64,000 nucleotides of DNA from Nonlabens sp. Ci31. GTDB lineage: Bacteria > Bacteroidota > Bacteroidia > Flavobacteriales > Flavobacteriaceae. The position numbers were made by a program, and so were the translations under genes. Below the pieces are notes generated by a model that saw only the letters and a list, made by a program, of their open reading frames with translations, searched no databases and had not been told where the DNA came from. The DNA is taken from positions 1,674,001-1,738,000 of the forward strand of contig NZ_CP043633.1 in assembly GCF_012974865.1 (NCBI RefSeq), given 5' to 3'. Shown one piece after another: positions 42,172 to 51,976 of the stretch (position 1 is its first letter; the number at the start of each line of letters is the position of its first letter).

Positions 42172-42558
42172 CTAATTCAACGCAAAAGGGGCGCTGAGTT
42201 TAAAAGCAGGGATAATAACGCTGAATTGGTTAGAGGTGGTAAAATTAATCATATTGTAAAAACCACTCATATTTCCAAAAGGAGAGGTAAGTAAGCAACC
42301 GCTTTGATACATGTGTAATTGTCCGGGTTTAAGAACTGGTTTTTTACCTATCACACCTTCACCATCTATGTGCTCTGTGCGACTTAAGCTATCTTTAATA
42401 CGCCAGTGGCGACTGTTGAGTTGTACAGAATCTTTACTCTGATTCTCTATAGTTATGACATAGGTAAAGGCAAAGTGCATCTTATAATTTTTATAAAATG
42501 TACCTTCAAAACTCGTTTGTACCGAGATTTTAATACCTCTTGTAACTTGTTGTATCAT
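42172..42558 (-). CDS. apaG: ApaG-domain protein
   Basis: The 128-residue protein matches ApaG (DUF525): TRGIKISVQTSFEG, YVITIENQSKDSVQLNSRHW, GEGVIGKKPVLKPGQLHMYQSG and a GNMSGFYNM end. ApaG is a small beta-sandwich linked to Co2+/Mg2+ efflux in enterobacteria; its biochemical role is unsettled. It is followed from upstream, 3 bp away, by a DUF3667 gene on the same strand, which suggests one transcript. Confidence 0.9.
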   Translation of the reverse strand: MIQQVTRGIKISVQTSFEGTFYKNYKMHFAFTYVITIENQSKDSVQLNSRHWRIKDSLSRTEHIDGEGVIGKKPVLKPGQLHMYQSGCLLTSPFGNMSGFYNMINFTTSNQFSVIIPAFKLSAPFALN

Positions 42559-42561
42559 AAT

Positions 42562-43782
42562 TTAATAAAGTGCTATTCCTATCAAAAGTAATAAACTAAC
42601 TCCTAATAATAGTCCCACTACAAATATAAAGCTTACTAAAAGAAATTTAGTAATGGTTTTAAAACGTCTTTGTCCATAAAAATTGCGCATGGATTTGTAC
42701 AAATAGAAAGGTCCAATAAACCAAAAAAAGAGTTGAGTGAGGTTTATATAACCAAAAGTGATCCATTTAATCAAGAATAGAAGAATCATGCTCAAGAAAA
42801 TAAAGGTAAATACATGGAATGCAAAAACCAAATGTTCCATATAAGTGAATTCCCTGCGCGCATAAAGCAACCAAAGAAATAAAGTTAAAACAGGTGTAAA
42901 CAGAAATAGAAATACCGGCAGTTTAGGTAACATGATATCTATTAAAATAGAAGGATCATTGCCTATCTTATCTATGAACGTCATTTTTTCATAAAGTGCT
43001 TGATTGTATCTGGTATTGTTGTGTTTCATTTTAACCAATGCCGTTTCTGGATCAGATATTTTATGTGTTGTGTAGAAGGTCTGATAATAGTCCATTTGCT
43101 CAAAAAAGCGTAAAAAGGAACTTAGACTGTCCATTTCGCTTTGTGTGAAGGATTCAATAACTGCTGCTTTTTTTTCACCTTTTAGGTTAGTGATGCTATC
43201 TGTAGCTTTGGTATTTAAAATAGAGTCCTCTTGCTGCTTGATTTCTTCAGCATATTCTTCTCTTATTTTTTTTGCAATAAATTTACCAGCATAGGAGGCC
43301 TCTTCAATTTCTTGTAATTCCTTTTCTGTGACTTTATCTTTATCTGACACTTTAACGGAGAGCAATCCATTCTCTATCTCTATATCAGCATTATCATTCC
43401 TCACATTTGCAACTGCTTTTTCTATCTGGTCATCGGTAAATAGTTGAACCAATTCCTGTGCTTGTATCATTAAAAAGAACACAATACACACACTCAAGAA
43501 AAAGCGAAACGGATTTGCATAACTAAAACGTTTACCGGCTATAAAGTGCTTACTTACATATCCTGGTTTGAATAACAAATGTTTAATCGTACGCCAAATG
43601 CGGCTGTCATAAGAAAACATATTAGAAAAGAACTCACCAAAGAAATCCTTAAGAGCTAACGGCTTCTTAGAATTGAGTTGTCCACATTGATGGCAGTATT
43701 TATCTTCTACATCAAGTGGTGTAGCGCAGTTAAGGCATTCTTCCCCTCTGTATTTAATATGCGATCTGGTGGTAGGTTTCAT
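42562..43782 (-). CDS. DUF3667 zinc-ribbon membrane protein
   Basis: The 406-residue inner-membrane protein has an N-terminal zinc ribbon (CLNCATPLD and CHQCG near residues 18-37). The DUF3667 block follows (DFFGEFFSNMFSYDSRIWRTI, then HLLFKPGYVSKHFIAGKR), then a first membrane helix, a long soluble insert and four to five C-terminal helices. The function is unknown. It lies between apaG and the type IX plug gene. Confidence 0.85.
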   Translation of the reverse strand: MKPTTRSHIKYRGEECLNCATPLDVEDKYCHQCGQLNSKKPLALKDFFGEFFSNMFSYDSRIWRTIKHLLFKPGYVSKHFIAGKRFSYANPFRFFLSVCIVFFLMIQAQELVQLFTDDQIEKAVANVRNDNADIEIENGLLSVKVSDKDKVTEKELQEIEEASYAGKFIAKKIREEYAEEIKQQEDSILNTKATDSITNLKGEKKAAVIESFTQSEMDSLSSFLRFFEQMDYYQTFYTTHKISDPETALVKMKHNNTRYNQALYEKMTFIDKIGNDPSILIDIMLPKLPVFLFLFTPVLTLFLWLLYARREFTYMEHLVFAFHVFTFIFLSMILLFLIKWITFGYINLTQLFFWFIGPFYLYKSMRNFYGQRRFKTITKFLLVSFIFVVGLLLGVSLLLLIGIALY

Positions 43783-43811
43783 GAATGATGGTTGGTCGCT
43801 GGTAAAGGTAG

Positions 43812-45071
43812 TTAATTCGTTATATTTTGCGAATTAGCTTCACCTATACCTATCAATTGATCATAACGACCGCCTAACTCTCTGTAATAGGCAAGTACAG
43901 AATACTGGTTTTCCGTTTGCCATTTGTTGCCACTTATAAAGCCTGTATCTTGCGATCCGTTCTCATAAATTACGGTATAACGGTAGTTGTAAAAACCTTG
44001 TTTTAACAGTATGATAGCTTCGTATTTTCCAGACTTTTCATTATAGATAGCCTCGTTTTCGGGCTGTAATTCAAAGGCATTATAATTCCCCATGATGTAA
44101 ATTTTTGCGTTTGGTGGCAACTGTATTCCTTGTGTATCTAGAGCAAAATGAATATTGACATACTCTGCTTGCACATCATTGTCTTCATTATCTAAAGTTG
44201 TTACCAGATAATTACCGTTGATGTCTGGATTAAAAGTATACTCAAGATTTTTACGCGGCCCGTCCACAAACAGATAAGCATTGTAAAGTTCTCCTTTGCG
44301 TACAAAATCTATATTCATGTTAGGAGATCTGAAATCTCTATTTTCAAAGTTGAGAAATTCATTTCCTGCCCAAAAAGACGTTTGTTCATCATATCGATAT
44401 ACTTGCTTATTTCCTAAATTAAACTGAGGCTTTATATCTGTGATGGTGGTGTTTAAATCACTGTTTTGAATAATCGCTACTTGAAGCTGATCATTTGGGT
44501 TGATAAAATTAATTTGTTTAGAATCTATAAAAAACTGCACACGTTGCTGAGTCAAAACATAATTCAAATCACGTGCGCGTTTGATTTCGACCCCTACTAC
44601 AGATTTTTGATCCAAGACCATAAATTTTCTAGAGAAAACAAGTTCTTGGTTAGAATTATAAATATGTATCATGTAATTGCCACTTACTTTGAAACCTTGT
44701 GTAAACTGATTCGGTATTCTTAAATCATAATGAGAATAAGGCTGGATGGTGGTAAATGAATTGCGGTAATTAAATATGCGCATGTCATCGATTCCTAAAA
44801 GAAACTCATTTTTAAAGAGCTGGCTAGGTTTCCAGTCGTAATCATAATGTTCAAACTTATAATAGTAATCGGCCTCATCTCCTATGACATCGTCAAAACT
44901 CATTTCAAAGGCATCGCCCAAGTTGAATATGGGCAGCATGTTTTCAGGAGGTTTATTAAAGGTCACTGATTTGATATAATCAGGATCATTGATCAGTTCT
45001 TTTTCAGTCTGTGAGTTCACAGTGAAAAAGATTAAAAAAACTGTAATAAGGAATAAAATATACGACTTCAT
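43812..45071 (-). CDS. DUF5103 protein, type IX secretion plug protein
   Basis: The 419-residue secreted protein has a signal peptide (MKSYILFLITVFLIFFTVNSQ). DUF5103 features follow: YYYKFEHYDYDWKPSQLFKNEFLLG, RIPNQFTQGFKVSGNYMI and a C-terminal YIMGNYNAF and QGFYNYRYTV. The family includes the Plug protein that closes the SprA translocon channel of the type IX system. It is divergent from nqrA, a gene order I associate with Flavobacteriia. It complements porT in this window. Confidence 0.8.
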   Translation of the reverse strand: MKSYILFLITVFLIFFTVNSQTEKELINDPDYIKSVTFNKPPENMLPIFNLGDAFEMSFDDVIGDEADYYYKFEHYDYDWKPSQLFKNEFLLGIDDMRIFNYRNSFTTIQPYSHYDLRIPNQFTQGFKVSGNYMIHIYNSNQELVFSRKFMVLDQKSVVGVEIKRARDLNYVLTQQRVQFFIDSKQINFINPNDQLQVAIIQNSDLNTTITDIKPQFNLGNKQVYRYDEQTSFWAGNEFLNFENRDFRSPNMNIDFVRKGELYNAYLFVDGPRKNLEYTFNPDINGNYLVTTLDNEDNDVQAEYVNIHFALDTQGIQLPPNAKIYIMGNYNAFELQPENEAIYNEKSGKYEAIILLKQGFYNYRYTVIYENGSQDTGFISGNKWQTENQYSVLAYYRELGGRYDQLIGIGEANSQNITN

Positions 45072-45121
45072 ATAAGTTGGATTGAAAGGTATAAATATAG
45101 AGGAATTGCTGGTAATAGTTG

Positions 45122-45137
45122 CGTTTTCGCGAAAGCG
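45122..45137. repeat. 16-bp palindrome, copy 5 (variant)
   Basis: CGTTTTCGCGAAAGCG, one change from the consensus, between the plug gene and nqrA. Confidence 0.8.
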
Positions 45138-45214
45138 ATGCCAAAGTAAAGGAAAATATCTATTTAGAACATATCTAAATAATATTAAGAGTATATTATC
45201 AGGGCTTTATTGCG

Positions 45215-45222
45215 TAAATTTG
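45215..45222 (+). promoter_or_regulatory. -7 element of the nqr operon
   Basis: TAAATTTG matches TAnnTTTG 33 bp before the nqrA ATG. The -33 region is weak. The roughly 180-bp intergenic region also holds a variant of the dispersed palindrome at 45122. Confidence 0.45.
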
Positions 45223-45255
45223 CAGACTTTTAAAAAAGATTAAATATAACATCCT

Positions 45256-46599
45256 ATGTCAAAGGACATTAGAGTAAGAAAAGGGCTTGATTTAAAGCTC
45301 AAAGGTGAGGCTAGCAAGAATATTGTTACTGCCCCCCATTCTTCTATTTATGCCATAAAACCTGCTGATTTTCATGCGGTTGTTCCTAAATTAATTCTTA
45401 AGGAAGGAGCAACGGTTAAAGCTGGTGAACCTGTTTTTTATTCCAAATATGATGAGAAGGTAAAATTTTCTGCTCCAGTGAGTGGAACTATTACTGAAAT
45501 TCTACGTGGTGCAAAAAGACGCATTCTTGAAGTTAAAATTACGGCTAACGCAAGTAATCAAGCTATAAATTATGGGAATGTCGACCTGTCTACTGCAACT
45601 GAAGATCAAGTGAAAGACCTGTTGTTAGAAAGTGGTTGCTGGCCATTTATTATACAGCGTCCATATAGCATTATAGCCAACTCTGAAGACACACCTAAAT
45701 CTATTTTTATATCAGCATATGCAACGGCTCCACTTGCGGGAGATCCAGAAGTATATCTTGCAGATAAGATGGAAGATTTTCAAGTCGGTATTACTGCTTT
45801 AAGCAAATTGACTAGCGGGAAAGTACATCTTTGTGTAGGCAAAGATTCTGCTATCAAAGGTGGTAAAGACGCTGAGGTGCATACCGTAACAGGATTGCAT
45901 CCTGCAGGTAATGTAGGTGTGCAAATTCACAGGCTTGATCCCATCAATATGGGTGAACGCGTTTGGACGGTAGGTCCAGAAGATGTAGCCACTATAGGTC
46001 ACCTTTTCCTTACTGGAGAGTTTAAACCAGAAAGAACAGTTGCGTTAGTAGGTACTGATGTAAAAGAAGCAGATCGCAAATACTATAAAACTTTAGTAGG
46101 GTCGCAAGTGAATACTATAGCCGGAACAGTAGATACAAATCACACACGTATCATTTCAGGTGACGTGTTGACTGGAGATAAATTGAGCAATGATCAGTTT
46201 TTGAACTATTACCACAATACGCTAACTCTAATTCCAGAAGGTAATGAATACGCTTTCTTAGGTTGGATGCCATTTACCCGCAACAATGTACCCTCTAATG
46301 CAGGTACCTCTTTTTCTAAATTACTAGGAGGAAAGCGCACCGTGGATACCAATCTTAATGGGGAAGAACGTGCACTAGTTGTGACTGGAGAAATGGAAGA
46401 AATGTTGCCTATGGATATCTATCCATTGCAACTAATTAAGGCCTGTATGGCAGGAAATATTGAACAAATGGAAAATTTAGGAATCTACGAAGTAGCTCCA
46501 GAGGATTTTGCATTAATTGATTTTACAAATACGTCTAAACTAGAGGCTCAAGAAGTGATTCGTCTAGGATTAGATTTAATGATAACAGAAGTAGGATAA
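45256..46599 (+). CDS. nqrA: Na+-translocating NADH-quinone reductase subunit A
   Basis: The 447-residue peripheral subunit sits on the cytoplasmic side of the respiratory sodium pump and contacts the quinone site of NqrB. It has the family start IRVRKGLDLKLKGEA, the barrel-sandwich KFSAPVSGTITEI and HLCVGKDSAI, LHPAGNVGVQIHRLDP and AFLGWMPF. It is the first gene of a six-gene operon in canonical order. Confidence 0.95.
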   Translation: MSKDIRVRKGLDLKLKGEASKNIVTAPHSSIYAIKPADFHAVVPKLILKEGATVKAGEPVFYSKYDEKVKFSAPVSGTITEILRGAKRRILEVKITANASNQAINYGNVDLSTATEDQVKDLLLESGCWPFIIQRPYSIIANSEDTPKSIFISAYATAPLAGDPEVYLADKMEDFQVGITALSKLTSGKVHLCVGKDSAIKGGKDAEVHTVTGLHPAGNVGVQIHRLDPINMGERVWTVGPEDVATIGHLFLTGEFKPERTVALVGTDVKEADRKYYKTLVGSQVNTIAGTVDTNHTRIISGDVLTGDKLSNDQFLNYYHNTLTLIPEGNEYAFLGWMPFTRNNVPSNAGTSFSKLLGGKRTVDTNLNGEERALVVTGEMEEMLPMDIYPLQLIKACMAGNIEQMENLGIYEVAPEDFALIDFTNTSKLEAQEVIRLGLDLMITEVG

Positions 46600-46602
46600 A
46601 TT

Positions 46603-47778
46603 ATGAAATGGGTTAGAAACAAACTAGATCAAGCAAGAAAGCCATTTGAGCCTGGGCAAAAATTTGAAAAATTTGCTCCGGCGATCAATGCTTTTGATAC
46701 TTTTTTATACACTCCTAATCACACCACTAAAAAAGGAGCACATATACGTGATGTTGTGGATTTAAAGCGTACAATGATCACTGTTGTATTTGCTTTAGTA
46801 CCAGCACTTCTTTTTGGTATGTGGAATACAGGGGCTCAATATCTGTATCAAGACTTGGGCCTTGCAAACGTTACAGATGTACCGTTTTGGGATGCTTTTA
46901 TAGAAGGTGCGATACTAGTTACTCCATTAATTATTGTGAGTTACGTAGTAGGATTAACCATCGAATTTATTTTTGCGATCTATAGAGGTCACGAGGTCAA
47001 TGAAGGTTATTTAGTAACGGGTTTATTGATTCCCATGATATTTCCAGTAGATATCCCTTTATGGATGCTGGCTATCTCTGTGGCTTTTGCAGTATTGATA
47101 GGAAAGGAAGCTTTCGGTGGTACGGGAATGAATATTTTGAATCCTGCACTGACGGCTCGTGCATTTGCATTCTTTGCGTATCCTTTGTATATGTCAGGTA
47201 ATGCCGTGTGGGTCCATAATGGCGCTATGGACGGTATGTCTGGAGAAACTATATTAGGTACGCTTGCTCAAGGTAAATCGGTTGCTTATAGTTTTATGGA
47301 TGCGGCAACAGGTTTTATACCAGGATCTGTATCTGAGACATCAACTATTGCAGTTTTATTAGGAGCAGCAATTTTAATTCTTACTAAGGTGGGTAGCTGG
47401 AGAATCATTTTAAGTGGTTTTGCAGGTGCAGCAGTGATGGGATTAATTTTTAATGCTTTTGGTCTTAATTCCTTAATGCAATTCGATTGGTACATGCATC
47501 TAGTAGTAGGTGGCTTAGCTTTTGGACTTGTGTTCATGGCTACTGACCCAGTTAGTGCTTCACAAACCATGAAAGGAAAATGGATATACGGTTTTCTTTG
47601 TGGATTTTTTGGCGTCATGATACGGGTATTCAATCCAGCATATCCAGAAGGAATTATGCTAGCGATATTATTAATGAACGTATTTGCGCCAACTATTGAT
47701 CATTATGTGATTCAAGGAAATGTGTCTAAACGTAAAAAACGCCTAGCAAAAGCAAAGGTTCAACTTCAAACAGCTTAG
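46603..47778 (+). CDS. nqrB: Na+-translocating NADH-quinone reductase subunit B
   Basis: The 391-residue integral subunit carries riboflavin and a covalent FMN and binds the quinone. About ten membrane helices are visible. The flavinylation loop GSVSETSTIAVLLG holds the candidate FMN-linked threonine. NPALTARAFAFFAYP and MATDPVSASQT are family blocks. It begins 3 bp after nqrA. FMN attachment needs an ApbE transferase, which is not in this window. Confidence 0.95.
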   Translation: MKWVRNKLDQARKPFEPGQKFEKFAPAINAFDTFLYTPNHTTKKGAHIRDVVDLKRTMITVVFALVPALLFGMWNTGAQYLYQDLGLANVTDVPFWDAFIEGAILVTPLIIVSYVVGLTIEFIFAIYRGHEVNEGYLVTGLLIPMIFPVDIPLWMLAISVAFAVLIGKEAFGGTGMNILNPALTARAFAFFAYPLYMSGNAVWVHNGAMDGMSGETILGTLAQGKSVAYSFMDAATGFIPGSVSETSTIAVLLGAAILILTKVGSWRIILSGFAGAAVMGLIFNAFGLNSLMQFDWYMHLVVGGLAFGLVFMATDPVSASQTMKGKWIYGFLCGFFGVMIRVFNPAYPEGIMLAILLMNVFAPTIDHYVIQGNVSKRKKRLAKAKVQLQTA

Positions 47779-47780
47779 AA

Positions 47781-48506
47781 ATGGATAGAAATTCAAATGC
47801 TTATACTTTCTTATTTGTGATACTGCTTATTGCGGTAGTGGCAAGTGCTTTAGCCTTAACGGCTACGTCATTACAACCGGCGCAAGCAGAGAATGTGAAG
47901 AACGAAAAAATGCAAAATATACTCGGTACAGTAGGTATTGAAGTAGCAAGAGACAGTGCTGAGATTCCTTTTGAAAAATACATTATAGAGCGCATTGCTT
48001 TAGATAATAAGGGTAATGAGAGAACAGACGTAAATGCTTTCGATATAGAACTTAAAAAAGAATTGAAGAAGCCAGTTGCAGAACAAGCTTTTCCACTTTA
48101 TGTTGCAGACGTTGAAGGATCCAAATATTATATTGTTCCACTTAGAGGTAAAGGTCTTTGGGATGCTATTTGGGGATACGTTGCTCTTAAGGAAGATGTA
48201 AACACTATAAAAGGTGCGGTATTTGACCATAAAGGGGAAACACCTGGTCTAGGTGCTGAAATTACACAGGCGTGGTTCAAGGAAAGTTTTACTGATGAGA
48301 AAATTATGGGCGCAAGTGGTACCTTTGTAGGCGTTGACGTAGCAAAAGGATACCAAGGAGGCGATAATAAAAACGATAATGCAGTAGACGCTATTTCTGG
48401 TGCCACAATTACCGGTGATGGTGTTACAGACATGATTTCAGAGCGTCTGGTAAACTATTTACCTTACTTTAAAAATAAGACTAACGTAAAAGTGGCATAT
48501 AACTAG
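47781..48506 (+). CDS. nqrC: Na+-translocating NADH-quinone reductase subunit C
   Basis: The 241-residue subunit has one N-terminal membrane helix and a periplasmic FMN_bind domain. The attachment motif DAISGATITGDGV contains the SGAT threonine to which FMN is linked. GKGLWDAIWGYVAL and HKGETPGLGAEI are conserved. It begins 2 bp after nqrB. A 44-bp gap to nqrD holds a copy of the dispersed palindrome. Confidence 0.95.
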   Translation: MDRNSNAYTFLFVILLIAVVASALALTATSLQPAQAENVKNEKMQNILGTVGIEVARDSAEIPFEKYIIERIALDNKGNERTDVNAFDIELKKELKKPVAEQAFPLYVADVEGSKYYIVPLRGKGLWDAIWGYVALKEDVNTIKGAVFDHKGETPGLGAEITQAWFKESFTDEKIMGASGTFVGVDVAKGYQGGDNKNDNAVDAISGATITGDGVTDMISERLVNYLPYFKNKTNVKVAYN

Positions 48507-48517
48507 TTTATTAGTTT

Positions 48518-48533
48518 CGCTTTCGCGAAAGCG
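48518..48533. repeat. 16-bp palindrome, copy 6
   Basis: A perfect copy in the nqrC-nqrD gap, where a hairpin in the mRNA could alter the ratio of the two subunits. Confidence 0.9.
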
Positions 48534-48550
48534 ATATAAAAACAACCGCA

Positions 48551-49252
48551 ATGGCTGAAAATAAAGAATTAAGTAAAAAAGAAGATTTGATTCTTTTTCT
48601 ATCGGATACCGATGAGAGAGAAGGACTTCTAGGTAAGAAAAATAGAAAGTTACTTTCTGATCCACTTACAGATAATAACCCCATAACAGTACAAGTTTTA
48701 GGTATTTGTAGTGCATTGGCAATTACTGTTAAATTAGAGCCTGCAATTGTAATGTCCCTAGCGGTGATGGCGGTGATGGCCTTTAGTAACATGATCATTT
48801 CTATGTTACGTAATTCTATCCCATCTCGTATCAGAATTATCGTGCAGTTGGTAATTGTTGCTGCTCTCGTAATTCTTGTGGATCAAATTTTAAGAGCTTA
48901 TGCTTATGATGTGTCTAAACAACTATCGGTTTTTGTTGGATTAATTATTACGAATTGTATAGTAATGGGACGTCTGGAAGCTTTTGCTTTAGGAAATGGC
49001 GTTTATAAATCATTCCTAGATGGAATAGGGAATGCAGCGGGATACGCCTTTATACTTATTCTAGTGGCTTTCTTCAGAGAGTTTTTAGGATTTGGAAAGT
49101 TATTAGGTTATCAAATCATCCCAGACTCTTGGTATGAAGCTGGTTATTCTAATAACGGCTTAATGTTATTATCGCCCATGGCTTTGATAACAGTCGGTCT
49201 TATTATCTGGGTGCAACGTAGTCGCAGCAGATCTTTAATAGAACAAAATTAA
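48551..49252 (+). CDS. nqrD: Na+-translocating NADH-quinone reductase subunit D
   Basis: The 233-residue membrane subunit forms a pseudo-twofold pair with NqrE. The cysteines in [14 protein letters not shown] and [13 protein letters not shown] are those that, in known Nqr structures, help hold an intramembrane iron-sulfur centre. The N-terminus has about 35 soluble residues ([18 protein letters not shown]), longer than the proteobacterial form. Confidence 0.95.
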   Translation: MAENKELSKKEDLILFLSDTDEREGLLGKKNRKLLSDPLTDNNPITVQVLGICSALAITVKLEPAIVMSLAVMAVMAFSNMIISMLRNSIPSRIRIIVQLVIVAALVILVDQILRAYAYDVSKQLSVFVGLIITNCIVMGRLEAFALGNGVYKSFLDGIGNAAGYAFILILVAFFREFLGFGKLLGYQIIPDSWYEAGYSNNGLMLLSPMALITVGLIIWVQRSRSRSLIEQN

Positions 49253-49270
49253 TTTAAGAAATCGAACAAA

Positions 49271-49885
49271 ATGGATTTAATCAACATTTTCGTAAAAAGT
49301 ATTTTTATAGAGAACATGGTTTTCGCCTATTTCTTAGGTATGTGTTCTTACTTAGCCGTTTCAAAGTCGGTTAAGACCGCCGTAGGTCTTGGAGCTGCAG
49401 TAGTATTTGTTTTAGGTATTACAGTGCCTATTAACTGGTTATTAGACACCTATTTATTAAAGCCAGGGGCTTTAGCATGGTTAGATGCTGAGTATGCCAG
49501 TATAGATTTATCATTCCTTAGTTTTATCATGTTTATTGCGGTAATCGCTAGTATGGTGCAACTGGTAGAGATGGTGGTAGAACGTTTCGCTCCGGCATTA
49601 TATGGTGCATTAGGTATCTTTTTACCTCTTATTGCTGTAAACTGTGCCATTTTAGGAGGATCTCTATTCATGCAACAAAAAGATTTTTCAGGAATCTCAG
49701 AAGCTGCGACTTATGGTATAGGAAGCGGTATAGGTTTTTTCCTTGCGATTTTAGCTATTGCCGCTATACGGGAGAAAATCACTTACTCAAACGTACCAGC
49801 ACCGCTACGTGGACTGGGAATAACATTCATCATCACAGGACTTATGGCCTTAGGTTTCATGAGTTTTATGGGAATAGAAATTTAA
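49271..49885 (+). CDS. nqrE: Na+-translocating NADH-quinone reductase subunit E
   Basis: The 204-residue six-helix membrane subunit is paired with NqrD. The matching cysteines are in [12 protein letters not shown] and [34 protein letters not shown] closes the protein. It lies 18 bp after nqrD. Confidence 0.95.
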   Translation: MDLINIFVKSIFIENMVFAYFLGMCSYLAVSKSVKTAVGLGAAVVFVLGITVPINWLLDTYLLKPGALAWLDAEYASIDLSFLSFIMFIAVIASMVQLVEMVVERFAPALYGALGIFLPLIAVNCAILGGSLFMQQKDFSGISEAATYGIGSGIGFFLAILAIAAIREKITYSNVPAPLRGLGITFIITGLMALGFMSFMGIEI

Positions 49886-49900
49886 AAAGAAAACATCGTT

Positions 49901-51199
49901 ATGGATTCTAACATGATTACAGTTTTAGCAAGTGTTTCAATATTTTTGACACTTATCTTATTATTAGTGTCCCTTCTATTAGGAGCAAAATCTAAATTGC
50001 TTCCTTCTGGGCCGGTTACTATTAACGTTAACGGAGAAAAAGATATTACTACAGGCTCGGGAAGTACGCTTCTTGGAACTTTAGGGGATAATAAATTATT
50101 CTTGCCATCTGCATGTGGTGGTGGTGGTACATGTGTGCAATGCAAATGCATTGTTACTGAAGGTGGTGGTTCTATTTTGCCTACAGAGGTACCTCATTTT
50201 ACAAGAAAAGAAATTGCTGCTGGATGGAGACTTGGTTGTCAAGTTAAAGTAAAGCAGGATATGAAGATTGAAATTCCTGAAGAAGTTTTTGGGATCAAAA
50301 AATGGGAAGCAACGGTTGTTCGTAATTACAACGTAGCTTCTTTTATCAAAGAATTTGTCGTTCAACTTCCAGAAGACATGCATTATGAAGCGGGTGGATA
50401 TATACAAATTGAAATTCCTAAGTGTGAAGTGCGATTTGAAGATATGGACATCACCGCTCATCCAGAAGAGCACGATACACCAGATAAATTTAAAGCAGAG
50501 TGGGAAAAATTCAATCTATGGCCTCTGGTAATGAAAAATCCGGAGACAGTAGAAAGAGCTTATTCTATGGCTTCCTTTCCAGCTGAAGGTCGTGAGATTA
50601 TGTTAAACGTGCGTATTGCTACGCCACCATGGGATAGAGCAAAGAACGGATGGATGGATGTGAATCCAGGTATCGCTAGTTCTTTTATATTCAATCAAAA
50701 GAAAGGTGATAAAGTAGTTGTTTCTGGACCTTACGGTGAATTCTTTATCAATCACTCTGAGGCAGAAATGCTTTATGTAGGTGGTGGAGCAGGAATGGCT
50801 CCTATGCGTTCTCACTTGTACGAGCTCTTCAGAACACTCAAAACTAACCGTAAGGTGACTTATTGGTACGGAGGTCGTTCCAAAGCAGAATTGTTTTACA
50901 TAGAACACTTTCGTTCCTTAGAACGCGAATTTCCTAATTTTAAATTCTATCTAGCACTTTCTGAGCCAGCTGAAGGAGATAATTGGAAAGTAAAAGAAGA
51001 CATCGATTCTGAAGGTGATGGATTTGTAGGCTTTATTCACCAGGTGGTTATAGATCAATACTTAAACAAACATGAAGCCCCAGAAGATATGGAGGTATAT
51101 TTCTGTGGACCGCCATTAATGAATAACGCCGTTGGTAAAATGGCAGAGGATTTTGGTGTGGATCCTGAGAATATACGTTTTGATGACTTTGGAGGATAG
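49901..51199 (+). CDS. nqrF: Na+-translocating NADH-quinone reductase subunit F
   Basis: The 432-residue NADH-oxidising subunit has one N-terminal membrane helix and a [2Fe-2S] domain with C72-x5-C78-x2-C81 and C113. An FAD domain (ERAYSMASFP) and an NADH domain (YVGGGAGMAPMRSHL, DMEVYFCGPPLMN) follow. It passes electrons from NADH into NqrC/D/E/B and then to menaquinone. It is the last gene of the operon and is followed by a strong terminator. Confidence 0.97.
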   Translation: MDSNMITVLASVSIFLTLILLLVSLLLGAKSKLLPSGPVTINVNGEKDITTGSGSTLLGTLGDNKLFLPSACGGGGTCVQCKCIVTEGGGSILPTEVPHFTRKEIAAGWRLGCQVKVKQDMKIEIPEEVFGIKKWEATVVRNYNVASFIKEFVVQLPEDMHYEAGGYIQIEIPKCEVRFEDMDITAHPEEHDTPDKFKAEWEKFNLWPLVMKNPETVERAYSMASFPAEGREIMLNVRIATPPWDRAKNGWMDVNPGIASSFIFNQKKGDKVVVSGPYGEFFINHSEAEMLYVGGGAGMAPMRSHLYELFRTLKTNRKVTYWYGGRSKAELFYIEHFRSLEREFPNFKFYLALSEPAEGDNWKVKEDIDSEGDGFVGFIHQVVIDQYLNKHEAPEDMEVYFCGPPLMNNAVGKMAEDFGVDPENIRFDDFGG

Positions 51200-51228
51200 A
51201 TATAGCATCATTCTTACATTAAATATTA

Positions 51229-51262
51229 AAGCCTGATCTAAGTAAGATCAGGCTTTTTTTTG
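51229..51262 (+). terminator. Rho-independent terminator of the nqr operon
   Basis: AAGCCTGATCT (51229-51239) pairs with AGATCAGGCTT (51245-51255) around a 5-nt loop, followed by a T run. Confidence 0.9.
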
Positions 51263-51976
51263 CTCCTTATTTAGACGATTTAAAGAAACCTTTAGATTAT
51301 AAACTTTGCGTTAAACATAGGTCTTCATCATCCTTTTCCAGTTCGATAATTGGCATTTTAAATACTCTTTAAAGTGGATATAGGTTATAAATCGATGGTG
51401 ATACTTGTTTGGCTCTACATAAATAAAGGCGCAACGATTTTAATAGCCAATTCCTATGAATGGAAAAGAATTGTTTATTGGTTTCGTTTAATAACAATGT
51501 TTAATTTGCAAGCCACAGATGTTATTGTTGTAAAAGGTACTAGTGAAATTTGTAGTTTTATGATAAGAGACGATCCAAATACTCAGGGAGTTCTTTCAAA
51601 GTAGCCCTTTCCACACTTTATCGGTATTTTTAAGTGTTTCACTTGGTCTTAAATAATGGTTTTTAACCGATCACATCTATTAAATGAACGCTATAAAGCG
51701 CTGTTTATCGAATGGTTAAGGTTTATTTATCCAATAACATATGGTATTTTGATTGCTTTTTTTCCTATGCACGCATCTAGAATACGCATGTATTTTTAGT
51801 ATTTCTGATATATTTTCGTTAACAGGTTATTTTATTCGTTGAAAGTTGCTTTTTCAGATGTTTTGAATGGTGTACAGAAGCAGGAATCCTACTATAATTG
51901 TTGAGTAATCAGGGATAACTATTATCTGATTGTTAAATAATCTAGATATACTAAACATTTGTTAAGCACACAATTC
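51263..51976. other. Gap with no convincing gene
   Basis: Just over 700 AT-rich bases lie between the nqr terminator and the type IX substrate gene. A 76-codon frame starting with GTG (51374-51604) has no recognisable family, no good ribosome-binding site and no -7 box, so I do not call it. The last 100 bases should contain the promoter of the secreted-protein gene, but no clear TAnnTTTG was seen. Confidence 0.5.

Noticed and set aside
51374..51604. 76-codon GTG-start gene after the nqr terminator
   Set aside because: No family resemblance, no ribosome-binding site or -7 box, and composition like the surrounding gap. It stays as unannotated gap.
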